From NCBI GenBank assembly GCA_947467405.1, contig CANIIN010000018.1:1-13991 (forward strand): DNA of 13,991 nt. The letters run 5' to 3'. The translations under genes were made by a program, and so were the position numbers. The DNA is from Betaproteobacteria bacterium. Lineage in GTDB: Bacteria; Pseudomonadota; Gammaproteobacteria; Burkholderiales; SG8-39. Shown in pieces: positions 6,779 through 12,773 of this stretch (its first letter is position 1; every line of letters begins with the position of its first letter). The notes beneath the pieces are model-generated. The model was not told the DNA's origin and did no database searches. It saw only the letters and a list, made by a program, of their open reading frames with translations.

Positions 6779-7383
6779 GTCGCTTCCTCCAGCAATCGCC
6801 GCACGGCGCTGAGATTGGCACGACCTGCTTCGCCATGGCCATAGGCCTTGGGCGCAACGCGCTCGTCGTTGCCGGGGTGAACAGCCAGGCTGACCGGCAC
6901 GCCATCCCATTCCAGTTTGAGCAGCGTGATCGGGTGCAGGTGTTCGCCGCTGCCGACGCGGCGATCCTCGGTGTCATAGGGAATCTGCCGGTTCAGCAGA
7001 TAGAGTTCCACGCCCTTCGAATCGTCCGTGAACAATTGCAGTTCGATGGCGTTGTTGCGTCCGGCGGTTCCGTTCAGGACGCCGCCATACAGGTAGGGCC
7101 GGTATGGCTCGAGCGCCTGCATCACCTGGAGCGCATGCTCACGCAAAGCGCGGATGCGGTCTTCTTGTTCGTCGGCCTGGTAGAGCGATTGATAGATACG
7201 CAGCTCGCTTTCAATTTCTTCATTGGTGGGCAGCGCTTGCGTGGAGTCGGAGCCGAGCAGGCGCGCCGCCTTTCTTTTGGCCAGCGCGTAATCGTCGATG
7301 CCGTCTTCGGCCATCAAGCGCGCCGCGGCGGCGGCAATGCGCGCCCGCATGTGCTGATTCTTGACGCTGCTATCCCGCGGCAT
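6775..7383 (-). CDS. Conserved protein of unknown function, possibly a degenerate nucleotidyltransferase
   Basis: I do not recognise a characterised family for this 202-residue soluble protein. The first third is helical and polar (RARIAAAAARLMAEDGIDDY, then AKRKAARLLG), superficially like a TetR helix-turn-helix but lacking the expected recognition segment. The core at 98-132 (YGGVLNGTAGRNNAIELQLF, then VELYLLNR) recalls the G-[GS]-x(n)-[DE]-h-[DE]-h pattern of nucleotidyltransferases, with E114 kept but Q116 where the second acidic residue would be. WDGVPVSLAVHP at 159-170 could be the third core strand. The C-terminus is Gly/Arg-rich. It begins at the ATG at 7383 with GGAG 10 bases before it, is the first gene left of the divergent node, and overlaps the thioredoxin-like gene by four bases. 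The enzyme class is an inference; the gene is secure by coding pattern and coupling. Confidence 0.75.
   Translation of the reverse strand: MPRDSSVKNQHMRARIAAAAARLMAEDGIDDYALAKRKAARLLGSDSTQALPTNEEIESELRIYQSLYQADEQEDRIRALREHALQVMQALEPYRPYLYGGVLNGTAGRNNAIELQLFTDDSKGVELYLLNRQIPYDTEDRRVGSGEHLHPITLLKLEWDGVPVSLAVHPGNDERVAPKAYGHGEAGRANLSAVRRLLEEAT
6786..6790 (-). promoter_or_regulatory. Shine-Dalgarno sequence of the TlpA-like gene, inside the upstream gene
   Basis: GGAGG on the minus strand, 7 bases before the ATG at 6778 and located within the last codons of the 202-aa gene. With the ATGA stop/start overlap it points to coupled translation, and it decides the start against a 44-residue longer reading. 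Confidence 0.75.
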
Positions 7384-7569
7384 GATCGATGTTCTCCGGA
7401 AACGGCTGATCGACACGCCGGTATTGGTGTTGCAGCATGCCTGTTGACCGTCAATACACGATGCCAATTTTACCCGAGGGAGAAGCCGTCCAGCGCGGCA
7501 CTTTTACGATAAAATCGCGACGTTTAACGACCAATTAGCAGCCTTTTCAACGAAGAACCCTGGAACTTC
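7384..7569. promoter_or_regulatory. Divergent intergenic region with candidate promoters for both directions
   Basis: This 186-base gap separates the leftward operon from the rightward one and should hold both promoters. On the plus strand TAAAAT (7510-7515) is one base off the -10 consensus and lies 54 bases before the mpl ATG. On the minus strand TAAAAT (7472-7467) is the matching candidate for the 202-aa gene. Neither has a convincing -35 at 16-18 bases. ttgac-c-gtcaa (7444-7454) is a small dyad containing -35-like TTGAC on both strands. ttttacgataaaa (7502-7514) is another small dyad covering the plus -10. Confidence 0.45.
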
Positions 7570-8913
7570 ATGCATATTCATATCCTTGGCATCTGCGGCA
7601 CCTTCATGGGCGGCATTGCGCAGATCGCACGCGCAGCGGGACATCGCGTGACGGGTTGCGATGCGGGCGTTTACCCGCCGATGAGCACCCAGCTGGAGAA
7701 GGCGGGCATCGAGCTGATTGAAGGCTTTGGCACCGGGCAACTCAGCCTCGCGCCGGATCTGTGGGTGGTCGGCAACGTGGTGGCACGGGGTAATCCGCTC
7801 ATGGAGGCCATCCTCGATCGCGGTGATCAATATACTTCCGGGCCGCAGTGGCTTGCCGAACATGTGCTGCGAGGTAAGTGGGTACTGGCTGTTTCCGGGA
7901 CGCATGGAAAAACAACGACTTCCTCGATCCTGACCTGGTTGCTGGAAGCGGCCGGCAAGAACCCGGGGTTTCTGATCGGGGGCGTTCCGGAGAACTTTGG
8001 CGTATCGGCGCGGCTCACTGACAGTCCTTATTTCGTCATCGAAGCCGATGAATACGACACGGCGTTTTTCGACAAGCGCTCAAAATTTGTGCATTACCGG
8101 CCCAAAACGGCCATCCTGAACAATCTTGAGTTCGATCATGCAGACATCTTCGCTGATCTTGCGGCTATCGAAACGCAATTTCATCATTTCGTGCGGACTA
8201 TTCCTCAATCCGGACTGATTTTGTCCAATGCCGGCGAGGCGGCGCTGGAGCGCGTGCTGCAAAAGGGTTGCTGGACGGCAGTCGAGCGCTTCGGATTGAA
8301 CGACGGCTGGAACGCCACGGAAACTGGCGCGAGCACATTCGACGTCAGCCTGGAGGGCAAACCGCTGGGCAGCGTCAGGTGGGAGTTGCTCGGCGAGCAC
8401 AACCGCATGAACGCGCTGGCGGCCATTGCTGCTGCGCGCCATGTCGGCATCGACCCGGCCGCGTCGATTGCCGCGCTCACCGACTTCGCCAACGTCAAGC
8501 GCCGCATGGAAGTGCGTGGCACGGTGCGAGGCATCACGGTCTACGATGACTTCGCCCATCACCCGACCGCCATCGACCTGACGCTGGCCGGGCTGCGACA
8601 CAAGGTCGGCGCGGCGCGCATCCTTGCCGTGCTGGAGCCGCGCTCCAATACCATGAAGCTCGGTGTCATGAAAGATCGTCTCGCCGGCAGCCTGACTGCG
8701 GCTGATGCGGTGTTCTGCTTTACCGGTGGCCTGGACTGGGACGCGGCCGAAGTCCTCAAACCGCTCGGCGCCAAGGCGCACTCGATGGATAACCTGGATG
8801 GGCTGGTGGCCGCCATCGCCGCCACGGCAAAACCGGGCGACCATATCCTGGTCATGTCCAATGGCGGATTCGGCGGCATCCACCTGAAGCTGCTTGCAGC
8901 CCTGGCTCAATGA
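7570..8913 (+). CDS. mpl: UDP-N-acetylmuramate:L-alanyl-gamma-D-glutamyl-meso-diaminopimelate ligase Mpl
   Basis: Mpl joins recycled murein tripeptide to UDP-MurNAc in the cytoplasm, feeding peptidoglycan fragments back into wall synthesis. The 447-residue product begins MHIHILGICGTFMGGIAQIA, the Mpl form of the Mur-ligase N-terminal Rossmann domain, and has the family's usual length (457 in E. coli). The ATP-binding loop is GTHGKTTTSS at 110-119. EADEYDTAFFDKRSKF (158-173) and NNLEFDHADIF (184-194) are central-domain motifs, and the C-terminal domain contains YDDFAHHPTAI and LEPRSNTMKLG. These features separate it from MurC, which it resembles. The upstream SD is weak (GGAA). The esterase gene follows 22 bases later, so the two are likely co-transcribed; mtgA, another cell-wall gene, lies further along the same strand. 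Confidence 0.96.
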   Translation: MHIHILGICGTFMGGIAQIARAAGHRVTGCDAGVYPPMSTQLEKAGIELIEGFGTGQLSLAPDLWVVGNVVARGNPLMEAILDRGDQYTSGPQWLAEHVLRGKWVLAVSGTHGKTTTSSILTWLLEAAGKNPGFLIGGVPENFGVSARLTDSPYFVIEADEYDTAFFDKRSKFVHYRPKTAILNNLEFDHADIFADLAAIETQFHHFVRTIPQSGLILSNAGEAALERVLQKGCWTAVERFGLNDGWNATETGASTFDVSLEGKPLGSVRWELLGEHNRMNALAAIAAARHVGIDPAASIAALTDFANVKRRMEVRGTVRGITVYDDFAHHPTAIDLTLAGLRHKVGAARILAVLEPRSNTMKLGVMKDRLAGSLTAADAVFCFTGGLDWDAAEVLKPLGAKAHSMDNLDGLVAAIAATAKPGDHILVMSNGGFGGIHLKLLAALAQ

Positions 8914-8935
8914 AGCGCACCGGGGCGATGTGACA

Positions 8936-9508
8936 ATGAGTTCACTGATCTATTTGCACGGATTCAACTCCTCTCCTCAGTCGCACAAGGCGACCGTGCT
9001 GGGCAAGTGGCTGGCCGAGCGCGGCCTGGCCGGCAGCTATTGCTGTCCCGCCCTGCCGCCGCGCGCCGACCAGGCAATCGCCCTCGTCGAGGCAGAAATC
9101 GCCCGCCGTACCGGTCAGATCACCTTTGTCGGCAGTTCGCTGGGCGGCTTCTACGCGACCTGGCTGGCCGAGAAGTACGATGCGCGGGCGGTGCTGATCA
9201 ATCCCGCCATCACGCCGCATGTCGGATTGAGCCAATACATCGGTGTGCAGCAGAACCTCTACACCGGCGAGCAATACCTGCTGACCGATGCTCACGTGCA
9301 GGAATGGGCCCGCCTGTGGTGCCCCTCGATCACCCCATCACGCTACCTGCTGATGGTGGAAACCGGCGACGAGGTGCTCGACTACCGCGAAGCCGTGGCG
9401 CGCTATGCCGGCGCCGAACAGATCGTGGTGCAGGGCGGGGATCACATGTTCCAGAGTTTCCCCGAGCACATCCCGCGCCTGCTGGAGTTCGCTGGATTGA
9501 CGGGCTGA
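8936..9508 (+). CDS. YqiA-like alpha/beta-hydrolase esterase
   Basis: This 190-residue protein is a small single-domain alpha/beta hydrolase of the YqiA (UPF0227) family, whose members hydrolyse short-chain esters; the natural substrate is unknown. The oxyanion-side motif YLHGFNSSP is at 6-14, the nucleophile elbow G-S-S-L-G at 66-70 makes S68 the catalytic serine, the acid is probably D145 in ETGDEVLDY, and the histidine is H170 in GGDHMFQSFPEH. There is no signal peptide or membrane helix, so it should be cytoplasmic. The start MSSLIYLHGF is chosen because the fold begins at once; an earlier in-frame ATG at 8894 lies inside mpl. It is 22 bases after mpl, and a stem-loop follows its stop codon, suggesting a two-gene unit with mpl. 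Confidence 0.92.
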   Translation: MSSLIYLHGFNSSPQSHKATVLGKWLAERGLAGSYCCPALPPRADQAIALVEAEIARRTGQITFVGSSLGGFYATWLAEKYDARAVLINPAITPHVGLSQYIGVQQNLYTGEQYLLTDAHVQEWARLWCPSITPSRYLLMVETGDEVLDYREAVARYAGAEQIVVQGGDHMFQSFPEHIPRLLEFAGLTG

Positions 9509-9514
9509 ACTGGC

Positions 9515-9538
9515 GCACGGCGGGCAGGAACGCCGTGC
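9515..9538 (+). terminator. Stem-loop after the YqiA-like gene
   Basis: gcacggcg (9515-9522) and cgccgtgc (9531-9538) form a perfect 8-bp stem with an 8-base loop, starting 7 bases after the esterase stop codon. No T-run follows, so intrinsic termination is uncertain, but the position and strength suit a 3'-end hairpin of the mpl-esterase transcript. Confidence 0.45.
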
Positions 9539-9589
9539 CAAGGCGTCGTGCCAAGTCGGGAGTGGAGCGGGAAGTGCTGCGCCGCAGCG

Positions 9590-9595
9590 TATAAT
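9590..9595 (+). promoter_or_regulatory. Candidate -10 box for the RNB exoribonuclease gene
   Basis: A perfect TATAAT followed by CGCGCCCC. It implies a transcript start near 9602 and a leader of about 110 bases before the chosen ATG at 9712. No good -35 is found 16-18 bases upstream (GC-rich gcggga). The same -10 plus CG pattern recurs before mpl and the TonB-like gene. Confidence 0.5.
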
Positions 9596-9711
9596 CGCGC
9601 CCCTGTCTCCATCCTATGCAAATGGATTGCGCCGGTCATCGCTGCGCTCTCCCATGGTGGGTTCGGTACTCCCCCTATTTCGATTTCCCCTTACTCACCG
9701 ATCGCGGCGTC

Positions 9712-11586
9712 ATGCACGTACTTTACGAAGAAAGCGGAGCCTTCAAGGTCGGCACGATCCTCGCCGCGACCGATGCATCGCTGCAGGTCGAGGCGCCGCA
9801 TGGTAAACGCAGCAAGGTGAAATCCAACGCCGTGCTGCTGCGCTTCGACAGCCCGGGTGCTGCACAACTGATGGAAGAGGCCGAGACGCTTGCGGCCGGC
9901 GTGGACATCGACTTCTTGTGGGAGTGTTCCGGAGAGGACGAGTTCGGCTTCGATGACCTGGCGCGCGAGTATGTCGGGCACCCGCCCACGCCGGTGGAAG
10001 CGGCCGGCATCCTGATCAAGCTGCATGCGGCCCCGGTGTACTTCTATCGCAAGGGAAAGGGTCGCTATCGCGCGGCGCCGCCCGACACGCTCAAGCTCGC
10101 ACTGGCCGCGCTGGAAAAGAAACGCCTGCAACAGGAGAAGATCGACGCCTGGTCGGCGGAACTGGTGGCGCGGCGCATGCCGGCTGAACTGCAGCCGCTG
10201 CTGGCTGAACTGCTCTACAAGCCAGACCGCAACAAGCCCGAGACCAAGGCGCTGGAACTGGCCTGCGAGCAGACCGGCCTGTCGGTGGTGAAGCTGCTGG
10301 ACAGCTGCTCGGCTCTCGCCTCCAGCCATGACTATCACCTCGGGCGTTTCCTGTTCGAGCAGTTCCCCAAGGGAACCGGGTTTGCCGCAGCGCTGACAGA
10401 AGACATCCGTGTGCCTGACGACTTGCCGTTGGCGGAGGTGCGCGCCTTCAGTCTGGATGACGCCACCACCACGGAGATCGACGACGCCTTCTCGGTCACG
10501 CCGATGGGCGAGGGCATGACGCGCCTCGGTATCCACATCGCAGCGCCGGGGCTGGGCTTCAAGCCCGGTTCGCCGGTTGACGGCGTGGCGCGCATGCGCA
10601 TGTCGACGGTTTATTTCCCGGGCAACAAGATCACCATGCTGCCGCCGCCACTCATCCATGCGTACTCGTTGGCCGAGGGCGCCTCGCGTCCGGCGCTGTC
10701 GTTGTACGTGGATTTTCGCGATGACGATTTCTCGGTGGTGAACCTGCACTCAGCCATCGAATTGGTACCGGTCGCCGCCAACCTGCGCCACCAGAACACC
10801 GAGCGCCTCGATGCGGCGTTCGAAGCCGGCGGCGGCCCTGACACACTGCCGACCGATGTGCCGTTCGCGCGCGAGCTGCATCAACTGTGGTGCTTTGCCA
10901 AGGCGCTGGAAATCGGACGTGGCAAGCAGCAAAGCGGACCGGAACGCACCGAATACAGTTTCTATGTCGAGAACGACCGCATCGACATCGTTCCACGACG
11001 CCGCGGGCAGCCGCTGGACAAGACTGTGGCCGAACTCATGATCCTGGCCAACAGTACCTGGGGCAAGATGCTGGACGACAACGATGTCGCCGCCATTTAT
11101 CGCGTGCAGGGCAACGGCAAGGTGCGCATGACCACCGGCGCCGGCGGGCATCAGGGTCTGGGCGTCAGTCACTACGCCTGGTCGAGTTCGCCGCTGCGCC
11201 GTTACGTGGATCTGGTCAATCAATGGCAGTTGCTGGCGCTGGTGGGCGGCGATGAGCCGCCGTTCCGATCCAACTCTGCTGAACTGCTGTCGGCGGTGTC
11301 GGACTTCGAAGCCACCTATGCCGCCTACGACGAATTCCAGCGCCGCATGGAGAATTACTGGTGCCTGCGCTGGATCGAGCAGGAGGCCGTCGAGACCCTT
11401 ACTGGGGTGGTGCTGCGCGAGAACCTGGTGCGCTTCGATCGCCTGCCCATGGTGATTCGTGTGCATTCGCTACCCGATGTGCCGCCGGGCAGCCCCGTGG
11501 AACTCAAGGTCACCTCGGTCGATTTCCTGGATGCGGAACTGAAATGCCAATTTGTGCGTATCGTCGGCACCGATGATCCGGCGTAA
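9712..11586 (+). CDS. RNB-domain (RNase II family) 3'-5' exoribonuclease
   Basis: The 624-residue product belongs to the RNase II/R superfamily, which degrades RNA processively from the 3' end with magnesium ions. The start MHVLYEESGAFKVG at 9712 is the N-terminus I recall for the betaproteobacterial form; an earlier ATG at 9616 adds 32 residues of no recognisable type. Residues 1-45 resemble a small beta-barrel. The RNB catalytic segment FSLDDATTTEIDDAFS (246-261) gives D249, E255, D257 and D258, aligning with D201, D207, D209 and D210 of E. coli RNase II, so one metal ligand is Glu instead of Asp. SSSPLRRYVDLVNQW (491-505) holds the conserved arginines near the 3' end of the RNA. The C-terminal 60 residues could be a reduced S1-like domain. 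No Shine-Dalgarno sequence precedes either start. Confidence 0.9.
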   Translation: MHVLYEESGAFKVGTILAATDASLQVEAPHGKRSKVKSNAVLLRFDSPGAAQLMEEAETLAAGVDIDFLWECSGEDEFGFDDLAREYVGHPPTPVEAAGILIKLHAAPVYFYRKGKGRYRAAPPDTLKLALAALEKKRLQQEKIDAWSAELVARRMPAELQPLLAELLYKPDRNKPETKALELACEQTGLSVVKLLDSCSALASSHDYHLGRFLFEQFPKGTGFAAALTEDIRVPDDLPLAEVRAFSLDDATTTEIDDAFSVTPMGEGMTRLGIHIAAPGLGFKPGSPVDGVARMRMSTVYFPGNKITMLPPPLIHAYSLAEGASRPALSLYVDFRDDDFSVVNLHSAIELVPVAANLRHQNTERLDAAFEAGGGPDTLPTDVPFARELHQLWCFAKALEIGRGKQQSGPERTEYSFYVENDRIDIVPRRRGQPLDKTVAELMILANSTWGKMLDDNDVAAIYRVQGNGKVRMTTGAGGHQGLGVSHYAWSSSPLRRYVDLVNQWQLLALVGGDEPPFRSNSAELLSAVSDFEATYAAYDEFQRRMENYWCLRWIEQEAVETLTGVVLRENLVRFDRLPMVIRVHSLPDVPPGSPVELKVTSVDFLDAELKCQFVRIVGTDDPA

Positions 11587-11589
11587 AAT
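11584..11589 (+). promoter_or_regulatory. Candidate -10 box for the TonB-like gene, overlapping the exoribonuclease stop
   Basis: TAAAAT followed by CGTCGCG. Its first three bases are the TAA stop of the exoribonuclease gene. A weak -35 (tcgtcg at 11561-11566) lies 17 bases upstream. If used, transcription would start near 11596 and the leader would contain the three hairpins at 11635-11721. Confidence 0.35.
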
Positions 11590-11634
11590 CGTCGCGTTTC
11601 CTTCTCATCTGTGACGAATGAGTGGAACCTTCGC

Positions 11635-11656
11635 GGGCGAGGTATAAACCTCGCCC
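11635..11656 (+). repeat. Hairpin 1 upstream of the TonB-like gene
   Basis: gggcgagg (11635-11642), loop tataaa, cctcgccc (11649-11656): a perfect 8-bp stem. It starts 49 bases after the exoribonuclease stop. No T-run follows. It may end the upstream transcript or be the first of a leader-hairpin series. Confidence 0.6.
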
Positions 11657-11660
11657 TTGA

Positions 11661-11685
11661 CCAAAGGGAGCATGGCTCCCTTTGG
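11661..11685 (+). repeat. Hairpin 2 upstream of the TonB-like gene
   Basis: ccaaagggag (11661-11670), loop catgg, ctccctttgg (11676-11685): a perfect 10-bp stem, 11 if the loop's c and g pair. It begins four bases after hairpin 1. Its 5' arm holds an AGGGAG Shine-Dalgarno-like sequence and its loop an ATG; its 3' arm contains the TTG at 11682 that opens the longest reading of the TonB-like gene. Confidence 0.65.
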
Positions 11686-11703
11686 AAACCCTGAATTCGG
11701 AAC

Positions 11704-11721
11704 CCCGCGGCTTGCCGCGGG
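11704..11721 (+). repeat. Hairpin 3 upstream of the TonB-like gene
   Basis: cccgcgg (11704-11710), loop cttg, ccgcggg (11715-11721): a perfect 7-bp GC stem, 18 bases after hairpin 2. A small 4-bp aatc/gatt repeat (11723-11734) follows. Confidence 0.55.
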
Positions 11722-11813
11722 AAATCTCGGGATTGAACACGCAGATTCCAGGCTTGAAGTGGCGACCGCGCCTTCCGCGATTGAGTGATCTCACGTGGGG
11801 TCCCTTTGCCACC

Positions 11814-12668
11814 ATGGATGCAGCGCAGAAGGTCCTTACTTTTGCCGTCGGCGTTTCGCTGCTGATACACGCCGTGATCCTGTCGATCCACTTCAAGCTG
11901 CCCGATGCGCTGCGCAAGCTGACCACGCCGCAGACCCTCGAAGTGGTGCTGGTCAATTCCAAGTCCACCCGCCGGCCGCTCAAACCCGATGTGCTGGCGC
12001 AATCGAACGTGGACGGCGGCGGCAACACCGATGCTGATCGTCGCGCCAAGTCCACCTCGCCCGTGACCAGCAGCGAGAAGTCCGGCGATGACCTGCGCCA
12101 GGCCTCACAGCGCGTGCGCGAACTGGAAGCCGAGCAGCGCCAACTGATGACGCAGACCAAACCTGTCACGCCGCCGGTGCAGCAATCCACGGCGCAACAG
12201 ACGCAACCCGTGCCCAAGCTCACTCCGTCCGGCGCCGATCTGGTCAATCGCTCCATGCAGATGCTGCAGCTCGAAGCGCAGATCGCGCGCAATGTGGACG
12301 AGTACAACAAACGCCCCCGCAAGCAGTTCGTCGGCGTGCGCGCCAGCGAGTTCCGTTTCGCGCAGTACGTCGAAGACTGGCGCCTCAAGGTGGAGCGCAT
12401 CGGCAACAACAATTATCCCGAGGCGGCGCGCGGCAAGCTCTACGGCAGCCTGCAGATGTCGGTGAGCATCAAGTCCGACGGCAGCATCGATTCAGTCGAG
12501 ATTCGCCGCTCGTCAGGGGTGCCCGTTCTCGACAAGGCGGCAGAAAACATCGTGCGCATGGCCGCGCCCTACGCCCCGTTTTCGTCCGACATCCGCAAGG
12601 ACACCGACATCATTGAAATCACCCGTACCTGGCACTTTGCGCAGGGCGACCGGTTGTTCGGCGATTGA
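11814..12668 (+). CDS. TonB C-terminal-domain (energy-transducer-like) protein
   Basis: The 284-residue product has the architecture of TonB/TolA-type proteins that span the periplasm. A single N-terminal signal anchor lies at about 8-27 (LTFAVGVSLLIHAVILSIHF), followed by a Pro/Gln/Thr-rich and partly coiled-coil periplasmic region (about 92-135) and a TonB C-terminal domain at about 187-277, with the YPEAARGKLYGSLQMSVSI motif at 201-219 and RRSSGVPVLDKAAENIVR at 231-248. The ATG at 11814 gives a normal short cytoplasmic lead. In-frame TTG codons at 11781 and 11682 would add 11 or 44 residues; the longer form would translate the hairpin region and is less likely. No ExbB or ExbD gene is present, so a role in receptor energisation is not shown. 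Confidence 0.85.
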   Translation: MDAAQKVLTFAVGVSLLIHAVILSIHFKLPDALRKLTTPQTLEVVLVNSKSTRRPLKPDVLAQSNVDGGGNTDADRRAKSTSPVTSSEKSGDDLRQASQRVRELEAEQRQLMTQTKPVTPPVQQSTAQQTQPVPKLTPSGADLVNRSMQMLQLEAQIARNVDEYNKRPRKQFVGVRASEFRFAQYVEDWRLKVERIGNNNYPEAARGKLYGSLQMSVSIKSDGSIDSVEIRRSSGVPVLDKAAENIVRMAAPYAPFSSDIRKDTDIIEITRTWHFAQGDRLFGD

Positions 12669-12773
12669 ACGGGGCCGGTTCGTGAACCATTGCTGCGCCG
12701 TCATCGGCCATCCTGTCATGTTTGCGCGCCTGTATTTGCATTTGTCGCGTTTCAACGCGATCTGATCGCCGCC

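Noticed and set aside
6775..7383. TetR-type regulator call for the 202-aa protein
   Set aside because: The first helix resembles TetR (RARIAAAAARLMAEDGI), but the rest of the helix-turn-helix is absent and the remaining sequence is strand-rich.
7405..7467. A longer start for the 202-aa protein
   Set aside because: The ATG at 7383 has a GGAG at usable spacing, and the extra residues (Cys/Asn/Thr-rich) would consume the divergent promoter region.
8080..8910. A 276-codon minus-strand frame opposite mpl
   Set aside because: Antisense to a gene with all Mur-ligase motifs; no independent start signal or domain.
9691..10749. A 352-codon open frame on the minus strand opposite the exoribonuclease gene
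   Set aside because: It mirrors the codon pattern of the RNB gene, has no recognisable motif, and the sense-strand gene is well supported.
11672..11788. A 38-codon frame starting at the ATG in the loop of hairpin 2
   Set aside because: The Shine-Dalgarno-like sequence is only one base from the ATG and locked in the stem; the peptide has no recognisable feature. It could be a leader peptide only if conservation shows it.
12690..12773. A longer MtgA reading from a TTG
   Set aside because: It adds 28 residues without family similarity before the signal anchor, and a normal ATG is available at 12774.
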